Notes: generated from the sequence alone by a model not told the origin. Positions 15,048 to 23,723 are shown, counted from the first letter of the stretch. The stretch is DNA of 64,000 nucleotides from an uncultured Clostridia bacterium (GCA_937894675.1 CALCQO010000004.1:1-64000), one strand, 5' to 3'. A program made the numbers and translations.

Positions 15048-15923
15048 ATGGATAGCAGCAGAGATGATCAGAACCTCACCATGGATGCTATCAGAGCCGC
15101 AATCGACAGCGGAGACTTGTCGCGCGAGGAAATCATGCGACGCATAAGGGGGGCGATAGGAAAAGAAGAAATGAAGCCGAAGCAGGATCGAAGAACCGAT
15201 CTCATCCTGATGTACGAGCGCCTGCTGTACGAGCTGCGCACCGGAAAGCCTTATGTCAGCCGCAAAGAGGAAAACAAACACAAACTCTTTGCCAGGCTGG
15301 CAGCAGAGGAGGAGCGAAGCAGGAAAACCCAGCCCATCAAACGGGTTGCTGCCATCCTGGCGGCACTGCTGGTGCTGCTGATGGGGGGCGAGCTGGTACG
15401 CCGCCAATGGCTGTCCGGCAAGCCATCGGATGACGGCCAGCAGTACATCATCCAGGGAGGCAAAATCGACCCCAGCCTGATTCCCGGTGGTCAGGCAGAC
15501 CCGATACCCGAAACCAGGCGCATGACCATCACAAGCCTGGATGAGGCACCGGAACTGTTGGGCTTTACCCCGGTGTATCCTACCTGGTTGCCGGAGGGGT
15601 GGGAGTTTGAGCAAGCGGAGATAATTGTTTCATCACCTTATACGCAAATTGTTGTCTCCTTCGCTAAAAAGAACGTAGAGTACCTTTTGAAACTTGAAGA
15701 GTGGGTCTATAAGGATGTTGATAAGGTTAAAGCCTCAATACAAAAAGACAGTTACAACAACGCAACAAATATCCTAGACACTTTTGTTTACTATACCACA
15801 AACACTAAAGTTCCCACTTGTGTATGGATACATGAACTCACATACGTTACAATATACGGCCCCGTGAGCGAATCCGATTTATTAAGCATAGCTGAATCAG
15901 TCATTAAGGAGATGCAAAAATGA
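15048..15923 (+). CDS. DUF4367-type membrane protein, probable anti-sigma factor
   Basis: This 291-residue protein has a cytoplasmic N-terminus (about 105 residues, charged), one membrane helix (RVAAILAALLVLLMGGEL) and an extracellular DUF4367-like domain (ITSLDEAPELLGFTPVYPTW, LPEGWEFEQAEI, then ISKxx-like WIHELTYVTIYGPVSESDLL). DUF4367 proteins commonly follow ECF sigma genes and resemble YhfM/RsgI-like outer domains. I chose ATG 15048 with GAGGAGG six bases upstream; the frame is open from 14994. It overlaps the next gene by four bases. Confidence 0.75.
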   Translation: MDSSRDDQNLTMDAIRAAIDSGDLSREEIMRRIRGAIGKEEMKPKQDRRTDLILMYERLLYELRTGKPYVSRKEENKHKLFARLAAEEERSRKTQPIKRVAAILAALLVLLMGGELVRRQWLSGKPSDDGQQYIIQGGKIDPSLIPGGQADPIPETRRMTITSLDEAPELLGFTPVYPTWLPEGWEFEQAEIIVSSPYTQIVVSFAKKNVEYLLKLEEWVYKDVDKVKASIQKDSYNNATNILDTFVYYTTNTKVPTCVWIHELTYVTIYGPVSESDLLSIAESVIKEMQK

Positions 15924-16315
15924 AAAAAATGGTTGCATTTTGCCTAGTTTTTATTCTAGTTTTAGCTTCACTTGTGTTAGTTCCAGCAGAAAGCATCCCC
16001 ATGGCAAACCCTGTTTTCCAAATCACTACACTATATTTGTTTGAAAGCTTCTATGTTCAATTCGGTGCATCCACAAGATTAATATGTCCAACTATTAGCG
16101 TCAGCTCTTGTGCTATAGAGAAGCAAGTTAACGGAAAATGGATACTTCATCAGACATTGACGCCGCCCAGTTATGTTGCCCAAAATGCCACAGTTTATGG
16201 GGAGACTGGTGATTACACAGCATATAAACCAACCAGTGGTACCTACCGCATCAAAGCTACATTCACCGCAAGAGGCGAATCTGTCACAGAATACTCTCTC
16301 CCACGAACATACTGA
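15920..16315 (+). CDS. Small secreted protein of unknown function
   Basis: This 131-residue protein has a signal peptide (MKKMVAFCLVFILVLASLVL, cut near PAES). The mature beta-rich domain has one Cys pair (LICPTISVSSCAIEKQ) and ends with SGTYRIKATFTARGES and YSLPRTY. It resembles small Clostridial secreted proteins of uncharacterised families. It is the last gene of the XRE/ECF/DUF4367 operon with an ATGA overlap, so it is a candidate signal or effector of that sigma system. Confidence 0.7.
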   Translation: MKKMVAFCLVFILVLASLVLVPAESIPMANPVFQITTLYLFESFYVQFGASTRLICPTISVSSCAIEKQVNGKWILHQTLTPPSYVAQNATVYGETGDYTAYKPTSGTYRIKATFTARGESVTEYSLPRTY

Positions 16316-16785
16316 AGTCCGCTAGGCAGTCATACTCATTAGATCACTACAAACACCTCCCTCTGCCAACACCTCCTCACCTAAATCACCACAGCCGGCA
16401 TCGTATCGTATGAGGAAATGAAAGCAGCTGACATCTCGAAGAACATGAACCTTTAGCTCCTGAAAATCTCTTCATGCTTGATCCAGGCATGTGACCGGCT
16501 GTAGCAGCCGACACATGCCTTTTTTGTGACCCCAAAAACAACAAACTGACTGCACTCACCTACCAGCTGCTCAAGCATTTATTGAACCAGGAAGGGAATG
16601 AGGCGCATGAGGAGCGCATCCGGCTTCGGAGCGTTGCAGCATCGCTTTGCTGTTTGTTCGCATGCCCTCCTCCAATTCTCCAGCTGCCAACACTTGCTTC
16701 AAGTTGCTTGGGAAACATACATCGCCCGCTTTCCTTGAACTGCCATGGCCACCGTTTCCATGCAAGTAAAACGGAGGATTAAACC
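16316..16785. other. 470-base intergenic region
   Basis: I see no gene here. The frames 16571-16834 (minus) and 16582-16782 (plus) lack ribosome sites and recognisable motifs. The only clear feature is the terminator hairpin near 16485. Confidence 0.5.
16485..16526 (+). terminator. Rho-independent terminator
   Basis: AGGCATGTG at 16485-16493 pairs with CACATGCCT at 16512-16520. An inner CGGCTG/CAGCCG extends the stem, and six T follow. Confidence 0.85.
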
Positions 16786-17301
16786 ATGTCAGGAAAGAAG
16801 AACACCCGAAAATCCCCCGAAGGCGATGGCGCACACATCCTTTATCGCTTCTCTGACACCCTTGTGAAGATAAGAATAGAGCAGTACCGAGCCGAGGTGA
16901 CAGACGGCACCGAGGATGGTTTTTCTGCCCTCAGGCAAGCCTTGGAGGAAATGTGGCTGGCTGAGCGGCGGGCCAATTGGCGGCAAACCCACAAGAATGT
17001 CTCTCTGGACGCTTTGAACAAGCATCCCATTGTGCCCTCAGCCGAGGATAGCTATTTTCAAGCCATGGAGGATGAAGAGGAAGATTCCAGGTTCAAGCAG
17101 CAGCTTCGTTTGGCCCGTCAGGCCCTGAAATCCCTCAGCCCCAAGCAGCGCCGCCGCTTCCTTCTGCATGCGGTTATGGGGAAAACTCTCGAGGAAACAG
17201 CAGAAATCGAGCAGGTGTCCCTGCAATCTGTTCACGAAAGCATCTGCAGGGCGCGTCAGATCATCGCACAGCATCTTGCCCAATCCAATAACACACCCTG
17301 A
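16786..17301 (+). CDS. Mobile-element sigma-70 region-4-type protein
   Basis: This 171-residue protein has a region-4-like C-terminus (ARQALKSLSPKQRRRFLLHA, GKTLEETAEIEQVSLQSVHE, CRARQIIAQHL). The N-terminus (ILYRFSDTLVKIRIEQYR) and internal NVSLDALNKHP match the small sigma-like regulators of integrative elements. They usually lie near the integrase and influence element genes. ATG 16786 follows GGAGG. It is separated by a 596-base non-coding region from the excisionase-like gene. Confidence 0.75.
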   Translation: MSGKKNTRKSPEGDGAHILYRFSDTLVKIRIEQYRAEVTDGTEDGFSALRQALEEMWLAERRANWRQTHKNVSLDALNKHPIVPSAEDSYFQAMEDEEEDSRFKQQLRLARQALKSLSPKQRRRFLLHAVMGKTLEETAEIEQVSLQSVHESICRARQIIAQHLAQSNNTP

Positions 17302-17897
17302 AAAAAGGACCAATTTCGCAATATAGGTGAGGGGGATACATTTTCTCAACGAGAAGCCACCACCCATCCTCTCAGCGTACCTTGACAAGTGAACACTCAT
17401 TCATCAGAAACATTCTGCTGCGGGTGTCGAAAGATGCCAGCCACGAAAGCGGTACGCCAGGACCCTGTTATAAGCAGGCGAGCGAACACTACCGGCTTTG
17501 AATATCGGGTTGCTACCGATAATGGCCATGAGGCGCAGCAAGGACAATGATACTCCTGTCCAGCCACAGGTCGAGCGTGATCAAACCGTCGCAACCAATG
17601 GGGGCAGCTCGGAGAGAACCTCGGAGGGGTGAGATTCCCGTGGAGCAGGGAGCAGCCTGCCTTCTGATGACTTCCCATTCCCAGGGGTGTCAAGGACAAA
17701 TATGGGAACACCGCAGCGGGCGGTATTGGCAGCTGTCCGCTGCGGTGAAGCATTGCATTTTCATCGCAGTTTGCGATTCGACTGATAAAACTGCTTTTGC
17801 TGCCATCGGCATCCTTGCGCTTTGTGCCCGCTTCCCTACCATGGGAGGGGAACAATCAATGCCGCAAGGCTGCCCTGCGCAAGGAAAGGAGGGTTAG
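17302..17897 (+). other. 596-base non-coding region before the excisionase gene, possibly structured
   Basis: There is no credible gene: the minus frame 17397-17855 and plus frame 17547-17897 have no ribosome site or motif. Several inverted repeats occur; the best is ACCGCAGCGG (17710-17719) with CCGCTGCGGT (17737-17746). Another GC-rich hairpin lies near GGGTGAGATTCCC at about 17625. It may be a long leader, an RNA or a recombination region for the element. Confidence 0.4.
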
Positions 17898-18110
17898 ATG
17901 CAACAGCACACCAAGGGAGGACAGCGGATTGTTCCGGAGAGCGTTTCCCGAACCTACAAAATCGAAGACATCGCTAGTATGCTGAGCATTGGGCGCTCAT
18001 CGGCATACAACCTGATTCGGGAGGGGCACTTCAAAGTTTTGCGCATCGGCACCTCAATCAGAGTGTCGAAGAAGTCCTTTGATGAGTGGTTGGATCGTCA
18101 GGAAGCATAG
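17898..18110 (+). CDS. Excisionase-like HTH (MerR/HTH_17) protein
   Basis: This 70-residue helix-turn-helix protein has the family pattern TYKIEDIASMLSIGRSSAYN followed by LIREGHFKVLRIGTSIRVSK. HTH_17 proteins before tyrosine integrases usually act as excisionases or recombination directionality factors. The start has AAGGAGG seven bases upstream. The integrase starts about 20 bases after its stop. Confidence 0.88.
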   Translation: MQQHTKGGQRIVPESVSRTYKIEDIASMLSIGRSSAYNLIREGHFKVLRIGTSIRVSKKSFDEWLDRQEA

Positions 18111-18130
18111 TACCAAGGAGGAAACCTGAC

Positions 18131-19558
18131 ATGGCAACCATTATCAGACGCAACAATGCATTTTCTGTTGTTTATAACTACACTGACGAACTGGGTGAAA
18201 CCAGACAGAAATGGGAGAGCTTCCGCACCCTCAAGGATGCGGAGAAACGAAAGGCTGTCATCGAGAATTGCCTGGACTGCGGCACCTTCCTGCCGCCCAC
18301 CAAGCAGACCATTGCTGAGTTTCTGAAGGACTTTGTGACCATGTATGGGGAAACCCAGTGGGGCGTTTCCACCTATGACGGCAACACCGGCCTCATTAAC
18401 AACTATGTCAACCCCATCATTGGTCACCTGCCCATCCAGGATTTCAACGCCCGGTCTGCAGACAAATATATTCAGGTGCTGCGCAAGACACCGCCCGTAT
18501 CCACCCAGTGGCGCAAGGCCAAGGGCGCTGTCATCACTGACCGGACCATCAGCGGCATCGTTAAGGTGCTGCGCTGCGCCTTCAAGCAGGCGGTGCGCTG
18601 GGAGCTGATTGGCAAGAACCCCTTTGATTTCGTCAGCCTGCCCAGGCTCAAGTACAACAAGCGGGAGATCTGGACGGTGGACACCATCAGCAAGGCCTTG
18701 AATGCCTGCACAGACACCAAGCTCTACCTGGCCATGAACCTTTCCTTTGCCTGCTCCTGCCGGATTGGAGAGATTCTGGGCCTGACCTGGGACAACGTTC
18801 ATATTTCCAACAACGACATTGCCAGAGATGACGCCCACATCATGATTGTCCAGGAGCTGGAGCGCTGCTCCAAGCGGTCCATCGACCTGCTGGGGGTAAA
18901 GGACATCATCCATGTGTTTGAGCCCTGGAAGGGGGACACCAGCACACGGCTGGTACTCAAGCACCCCAAGACCGAATCCAGCGTCCGGAAAATCTGGCTG
19001 CCCAAGACCCTGGCTTACATCCTGAAGGAGTGGGAAAAGTCCCAGAGGGAGCTGAAGAAGTTCCTGGGAGACGAGTACGAGGACTACAACCTGGTGATTG
19101 CCCAGTCCAACGGCAGGCCCTGTGAACGCCGCATCATCGACAAGGCGTTTCAGCGCCTCAAGGAGGAGGCCAACCTGCCCAATGTGGTGTTTCATTCTCT
19201 GCGGCACTCCAGCACCACCTATAAGCTGAAGCTGAACCATGGCGACCTGAAAGCCACCCAGGGGGACACAGGCCACGCTGAAATCGACATGATCACTAAG
19301 GTGTATGCCCACATTCTGGATGAGGACCGGAAGATCAATGCCCAGAAGTTTGAGGCCTCCTTCTACGCCAACCCTGACCTGCGGGGCATCACCGCACCCA
19401 GCGAACCAGTGCAGGAAACTCCGCTGCTGAGCCTGGACAGCCTGGTAACGCAGTTGGAGCAAAACCCGGAGCTGGCCAGGACCCTGGCCAGCCTGCTGGG
19501 AGCCCAAAGCGGGCAGCCCGAAAGCCTTGAAAAACCTGCATTCTTAGCAAGCTCTTAG
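18131..19558 (+). CDS. Tyrosine-type site-specific integrase
   Basis: This 475-residue protein has an N-terminal arm-binding region, a SAM-like core-binding domain (residues about 60-165) and a catalytic domain. By codon position, its active-site residues are Arg211 (CRIGEILGL), His355 and Arg358 (HSLRHSST), His382 (GHAEID) and Tyr392 (KVYAHI). It would integrate the island by strand exchange with the adjacent tRNA-Arg(CCU). I chose ATG 18131 with AAGGAGG upstream over the open frame from 18086, which overlaps the excisionase. Its C-terminal tail after residue 405 is longer than needed for catalysis. Confidence 0.93.
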   Translation: MATIIRRNNAFSVVYNYTDELGETRQKWESFRTLKDAEKRKAVIENCLDCGTFLPPTKQTIAEFLKDFVTMYGETQWGVSTYDGNTGLINNYVNPIIGHLPIQDFNARSADKYIQVLRKTPPVSTQWRKAKGAVITDRTISGIVKVLRCAFKQAVRWELIGKNPFDFVSLPRLKYNKREIWTVDTISKALNACTDTKLYLAMNLSFACSCRIGEILGLTWDNVHISNNDIARDDAHIMIVQELERCSKRSIDLLGVKDIIHVFEPWKGDTSTRLVLKHPKTESSVRKIWLPKTLAYILKEWEKSQRELKKFLGDEYEDYNLVIAQSNGRPCERRIIDKAFQRLKEEANLPNVVFHSLRHSSTTYKLKLNHGDLKATQGDTGHAEIDMITKVYAHILDEDRKINAQKFEASFYANPDLRGITAPSEPVQETPLLSLDSLVTQLEQNPELARTLASLLGAQSGQPESLEKPAFLASS

Positions 19559-19651
19559 CAAAGCGTTCCATTCCACAAAAACACGTTCCATACTTCTTAG
19601 CAGTTTATGCAAAGGGAGCGGCGCGTATGCAGAAGGAGATGAGAGCAATCG

Positions 19652-19689
19652 GAAAAAGAAAAAAGCCGCAGAAGTGTTGCTTCTACGGC
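19652..19689 (-). terminator. Terminator of the tRNA-Arg(CCU) gene
   Basis: On the minus strand GCCGTAGAAG (19689-19680) pairs with CTTCTGCGGC (19674-19665) with one mismatch, then TTTTTTCTTTTT. It lies five bases past the tRNA 3' end, on the element side of the junction. Confidence 0.85.
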
Positions 19690-19694
19690 ACTTG

Positions 19695-19770
19695 TGGCAC
19701 TCCCGGGCAGGGTCGAACTGCCGACTTTTCGCTTAGGAGGCGAACGCTCTATCCACTGAGCTACGGGAGT
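19695..19770 (-). tRNA. tRNA-Arg (anticodon CCU)
   Basis: The full cloverleaf is present. Acceptor ACTCCCG pairs with CGGGAGT, the D stem is GCTC/GAGC, anticodon stem TTCGC/GCGAA has loop CTCCTAA, and T stem GGCAG/CTGCC has loop TTCGACC. Discriminator G and an encoded CCA complete it. It is the likely attachment site of the island, whose integrase ends 137 bases away on the 3' side. Two further 5' halves of tRNA-Arg(CCU) lie upstream. Confidence 0.93.
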
Positions 19771-19803
19771 TTATGCAGTACATGGTGCGGGACCGTCCCG
19801 CAC

Positions 19804-19841
19804 TTAGGAGGCGGGTGCTCTGTCCACTGAGCTACGGGAGT
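19804..19841 (-). pseudogene. tRNA-Arg(CCU) 5' half, remnant B
   Basis: ACTCCCG, the D arm and the loop CTCCTAA are intact, then homology stops right after the anticodon loop. Where the T arm should be there is an unrelated hairpin (GTGCGGGAC/GTCCCGCAC). Its 5' end is exactly 71 bases from that of the intact tRNA. Confidence 0.7.
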
Positions 19842-19874
19842 TTATGCAGCTCTTGGCGAGATCTCACCTTCCGA

Positions 19875-19912
19875 TTAGGAGGCGAGTGCTCTATCCCCTG
19901 AGCTACGGAAGC
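19875..19912 (-). pseudogene. tRNA-Arg(CCU) 5' half, remnant C
   Basis: GCTTCCG, the D arm and CTCGC-CTCCTAA are present but no matching 3' half follows. Its 5' end is again 71 bases from that of remnant B. The different acceptor sequence suggests this is the original chromosomal tRNA 5' half, with crossovers at the anticodon loop having replaced everything beyond. Confidence 0.65.
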
Positions 19913-20103
19913 ATATCCCCTGCCCGCGCAAACCATGGATACGGCGACTGGAACGTGCTGTATTGTAGCACAGGCAATCGCAACTGCGCAAGGGTGCCAA
20001 TGCCCGGCGCTCTGCTGGTGAGCGCTGAGATGGGCAGGGTACTATTTGCAGGCAGCCTGAAAAAGGGTTATGATAACCAAAACATTTTGAAAGTGGGAGA
20101 ACC

Positions 20104-21309
20104 ATGACGGACAGGCTGTATTATCAGGACGCGTATCTGACCACCTTTACCGGGATGGTTATCGGACAAAAAACCCAGGACGGAGGTCTCTGGCTGGCGC
20201 TGGACCGCAGCGCTTTCTACCCCACTTCCGGCGGGCAGCCCTACGATACAGGCGTGCTGCGCTATCCCGAAGGGGAGGCCTATGTGACGGATGTTCAGGT
20301 GGAAGGGGATACTGTCTGGCACAGGGTGGACAGGGAGGTGCCCCCGCGTACCCAGGTGGAAGGGGAAATTGACTGGCCGCGGCGTTTTGACCATATGCAA
20401 CAGCACGGTGGGGAGCATATCCTGGCCGGGTGCATCTGGAACCTGTTTGGCGGCGTTACCCGGGGGCTGCACCTGGGACAGGAGGACAGCACCATCGATG
20501 TAACCATGCCCGATGGCCGGGTGCATTTGAGCCCGCAGGAAATGGAAGAATTGGAAGAAATGGCCAACCGCCGCATCCAGCAGGACGCGCCCATTAAAAG
20601 CTGGTTTCCCGATGAAGCAGAGTTGGACAGCCTGCCCCTGCGCAAGCCCTCCGCTGTAAAGGAGCACGTGCGGGTGGTGGCGGCGGGGGATTTTGAGATG
20701 GTGCCCTGCGGGGGCACCCACCCCGGGAGCACCGGGCAGCTGGGGATGCTGAAAATCATATCCATCATCCCGGCGAAGGGCAAGATGCGGGTTTGCTTTG
20801 TGGCGGGCATGCGGGCGCTGAAGTATTATCAGACGCTGTACAGTGCCTGCCAGCAAGCCGGTTCGCTGCTGTCCGCCGGGGCGGACACCCTGCCCCAGGC
20901 GGTAGAAAAACTGCAGGCTAATTTAACCCAGGCGCGGTACGACGCCGTCCAGTGGCAGAAAAAAGCAAGCCAGGCGCTGGCGGCTCAGCTCAGCAGCCAG
21001 GCAGAGCGGCTGGGCGAATATGTACTGGTGGTGCACCAGGCAGAGGGGGCAGACATGGAAGGGCTGAAAACCCTGGCCCAGCAGCTGATTGCAAAGCCCC
21101 ATACCATTGCCCTGCTGGCGGCCAGCCAGCAGGAGGGGGGGGTGGTAACCTTTGCCCGGGGGGAACTGGTGCAGCTGGACATGGCCAAGCTGCTGCGGGA
21201 CAGCGGCGCTAAGGGCGGCGGCAGACCGGATTTTGCCCAGGGCAAGGCAGGCAGCCTGGCTGTGCTGGAAACCGCGGTGCAGGCCATTCGCGGGTTATAC
21301 AGTACATAA
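20104..21309 (+). CDS. Alanyl-tRNA editing protein (AlaX, DHHA1-containing)
   Basis: This free-standing editing domain hydrolyses mischarged Ser- or Gly-tRNA(Ala). The 401 residues hold an AlaRS-type second additional domain with zinc motif QHGGEHIL near residue 100 and CGGTHPG near 202. A helical linker and a C-terminal DHHA1 domain follow (GGVVTFARGEL to GAKGGGRPDFAQGKAG). The length fits the AlaX-L subgroup. The start is preceded by AAGTGGGAG. It is a monocistronic chromosomal gene outside the island. Confidence 0.92.
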   Translation: MTDRLYYQDAYLTTFTGMVIGQKTQDGGLWLALDRSAFYPTSGGQPYDTGVLRYPEGEAYVTDVQVEGDTVWHRVDREVPPRTQVEGEIDWPRRFDHMQQHGGEHILAGCIWNLFGGVTRGLHLGQEDSTIDVTMPDGRVHLSPQEMEELEEMANRRIQQDAPIKSWFPDEAELDSLPLRKPSAVKEHVRVVAAGDFEMVPCGGTHPGSTGQLGMLKIISIIPAKGKMRVCFVAGMRALKYYQTLYSACQQAGSLLSAGADTLPQAVEKLQANLTQARYDAVQWQKKASQALAAQLSSQAERLGEYVLVVHQAEGADMEGLKTLAQQLIAKPHTIALLAASQQEGGVVTFARGELVQLDMAKLLRDSGAKGGGRPDFAQGKAGSLAVLETAVQAIRGLYST

Positions 21310-21372
21310 AAGCCGCCACGGAGCGCCTGGTGCGCAGACAATCCGAAGCGGTAAGATGATTCATCAATCCTA

Positions 21373-22230
21373 TTAGCGGTAGGCTTTGATCAGCGCCTGG
21401 GTGCCCTCGTCCCCCAGGCCATTTCCCATCAGGGCGCGGTAGGTATCCAGCGTCTTTTCGAGGATGGGCAGGGAAAGCCCCCGGGCGTCCGCCTCCTCCT
21501 TAGCCAGCGCCATGTCCTTGATAAAATGCTTGATATAGAAGCCGGGGGCAAAGTCTCCCTTGATCATTTTCTGGCCGTTGTTGCTCAGCTGCCAGGATGA
21601 CGCCGCGCCGGAAGAAATAGCGTCCAGCATGTTCTGGGTGTCCAGCCCGGCGCGCTCAGCATACGCGATGGCCTCGCTGACGCCGGAAACGGTGCCGGAA
21701 ATAACAATCTGGTTGGCCATCTTGGTATGCTGGCCGCAGCCGGCTTTGCCCATGAAGCGGATGGACTTGCCCATGGCCTCCAGCACGGGCAGGCACTCCC
21801 GGAAAGTTTCTTCCTGGCCGCCTACCATGATGGCCAGCGTGCCGTTGGCGGCGCCGCTGTCGCCGCCGGATACCGGCGCGTCCAGCGCCCGCAGGCCTTT
21901 TTTCGCCGCCGCGTCAAAAATCTTTTCCGCCAGCACGGGGGATGAAGTGGTCATGTCCACCAAAATGGCATTGGCGGGGGCGCTGTCCAGTATGCCGCCG
22001 GGGGCGAAGTACACCTCTTCCACATCCTTGGGATAGCCCACGATGGTGATGATTACCGGGGAAGCCGCCGCGCAGGACGCCACGCTGTCATGCCACAGAG
22101 CGCCTTCGTCGATAACAGGCTGCGCCTTTTCCCTGGTGCGGGAATAGATGTGTACCTTGTACCCGGCTTTCATCAGGTTGCGCACCATGCCCCTGCCCAT
22201 CACGCCGACGCCGATAAAAGAAATGTTCAT
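21373..22230 (-). CDS. NAD(P)-dependent beta-hydroxyacid dehydrogenase
   Basis: This 285-residue member of the 3-hydroxyisobutyrate/tartronate-semialdehyde dehydrogenase family has the Rossmann motif FIGVGVMGRGM, substrate-binding DAPVSGGDSGAANGTLAIMV, the catalytic Lys region GCGQHTKMANQ and IKHFIKDMALAKEEA. GGGAGG precedes the start. Known members reduce or oxidise small hydroxyacids; sulfolactaldehyde reductase YihU belongs here, so a link to the sulfonate locus 3 kb away is possible but not shown. The substrate is unassigned. Confidence 0.88.
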   Translation of the reverse strand: MNISFIGVGVMGRGMVRNLMKAGYKVHIYSRTREKAQPVIDEGALWHDSVASCAAASPVIITIVGYPKDVEEVYFAPGGILDSAPANAILVDMTTSSPVLAEKIFDAAAKKGLRALDAPVSGGDSGAANGTLAIMVGGQEETFRECLPVLEAMGKSIRFMGKAGCGQHTKMANQIVISGTVSGVSEAIAYAERAGLDTQNMLDAISSGAASSWQLSNNGQKMIKGDFAPGFYIKHFIKDMALAKEEADARGLSLPILEKTLDTYRALMGNGLGDEGTQALIKAYR

Positions 22231-22382
22231 AACAACCTCCCTAGTTTTTTCTCATCATAGCACTTTTTACAATCGTTGAAAATGCCGGGGGTTTCGCCTT
22301 TGCCAGGATTCCTGTACAATAGGCGTGCAACAAAAGAACGCTTTGACGCGTTTGATGGATAGAACAATCTGAGGAGTGTTTC

Positions 22383-23723
22383 ATGAAGCGACTGCTTTGT
22401 CTGGTGATGGTTCTGCTCCTGCTGCCTTTATCCGCCCCGGCGCAAAGCGCGGTGATGCTGCGGGTGGGCAGTACGGGGGCGGATGTTGTCACCCTGCAGA
22501 AACGATTAATTGAGCTGGGCTTTCTGGCCGGGATGGCGGACGGCAAGTACGGAAACGGCACTGCCACCGCTGTTTCCCGCGCCCAATCCGCCCTGCGGGA
22601 GCGGGGGCACACCCTGTCTGTGGACGGTGTCGCGGGCCCACAGACACTGGCTTTGCTCTACGACAACACCGCCATGCGGGACTTTCTGGATTTGAAAATG
22701 GGTAGCCGGGGCCAGCGGGTTACCGAACTGCAGAATCGGCTGTACGACCTGAAGTTTTTAAACGAGCCCGCGGACGGCCAGTTTGGCGGTAAGACAGAGG
22801 AAGCCCTGAAAGCCTTCCAGCGTGTGCTGGCAAGCGGCGGCGCGGCGGAGATCCAGGTCAACGGCATCGCAGACGAAGCCACCCGCAACATGCTGAAACA
22901 GAACCTGGCCGGTTTTGGCATCCAGGCGCCGGAGTTTTTCGACGAAGAGAACCCCGGCAGCCTGCAGCAGCAGTTTTTGTACGCCCGCACCGCCGTGCTG
23001 CTAAGCGGCAACACCGGCGAGGTGCTCTTTGCCAAAGGCGCGGAAGAGCGGATGTACCCCGCCAGCACCACCAAAATCATGACGCTGCTGCTAGCCGTTG
23101 AAAAGGGCAATCTGGACAGGATGGTCACCGTGCCGGCCAGCGCCGCCCAGGTGCCCAAGGATTCCTCCCTGGTGCCGGTGTATCCCGGGGAACAGATGAC
23201 CATGCGGAATCTGCTCTACGGGCTGATGATTCGATCAGGCAACGACGCCGCCAACGCAGTGGCGGAGATTGTCTCCGGCTCCGTTCAGCAATTTGTGGAG
23301 GAAATGAACCGCAAAGCCCAGGCGCTGGGCATGGCGGATACCCACTTTGTCAACCCCCACGGGTATCACGATGCCAATCACTACACCACCGCGCGGGATC
23401 TGGCGATCCTGAGCCGCTACGCCATGGCCAACAACGCCGTGGTGCGCATCGCCGCCGCTACCCAGTACACCCTGCCCGCCACCAAGCTGCGGGGAGAATT
23501 GCCCCTGACCAGCACCACCGAGCTGCTGCAGCCGCTAAGCCCGCAGTTCTATCAAGGCGCCTACGGCATCAAATCCGGCTTTACCCGGGCTGCGGGCTTT
23601 TGCTACGCTGGCGCCGCCGCCAAGGGAGACACCACCCTGATTGCCGTTGTGCTGTTTTGCCGCACCCGCGGCCAAGCTTGGGCGGACATGAAGCACTTGT
23701 TCAATTACGGTTTTTCCAGATAG
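22383..23723 (+). CDS. D-alanyl-D-alanine carboxypeptidase with two N-terminal peptidoglycan-binding domains
   Basis: This is a secreted serine peptidase of the S11 family, which trims the terminal D-Ala of peptidoglycan pentapeptides. Domains are a signal peptide (residues 1-22), PG_binding_1 at about 28-95 and 102-175, then the peptidase. By codon position the motifs are S228-TT-K231 (ASTTKIM), S285-G-N287 (RSGNDAAN) and K397-S-G399 (IKSGFT, where KTG is usual). There is no C-terminal amphipathic anchor, so the binding domains may provide wall attachment. GAGGAG precedes the start. Confidence 0.92.
   Translation: MKRLLCLVMVLLLLPLSAPAQSAVMLRVGSTGADVVTLQKRLIELGFLAGMADGKYGNGTATAVSRAQSALRERGHTLSVDGVAGPQTLALLYDNTAMRDFLDLKMGSRGQRVTELQNRLYDLKFLNEPADGQFGGKTEEALKAFQRVLASGGAAEIQVNGIADEATRNMLKQNLAGFGIQAPEFFDEENPGSLQQQFLYARTAVLLSGNTGEVLFAKGAEERMYPASTTKIMTLLLAVEKGNLDRMVTVPASAAQVPKDSSLVPVYPGEQMTMRNLLYGLMIRSGNDAANAVAEIVSGSVQQFVEEMNRKAQALGMADTHFVNPHGYHDANHYTTARDLAILSRYAMANNAVVRIAAATQYTLPATKLRGELPLTSTTELLQPLSPQFYQGAYGIKSGFTRAAGFCYAGAAAKGDTTLIAVVLFCRTRGQAWADMKHLFNYGFSR

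Noticed and set aside
17397..17897. Overlapping frames of 152 (minus) and 116 (plus) codons
   Set aside because: No ribosome site, signal or motif is present, and they occupy a hairpin-rich region better read as non-coding.
18098..19507. 469-codon minus-strand frame over the integrase
   Set aside because: It is exactly antisense to a gene with all catalytic residues intact. Its translation has no family-like motifs.
20068..20856. 262-codon minus frame over the alanyl-tRNA editing gene
   Set aside because: It is antisense to a gene with intact zinc motifs and lacks a start signal.
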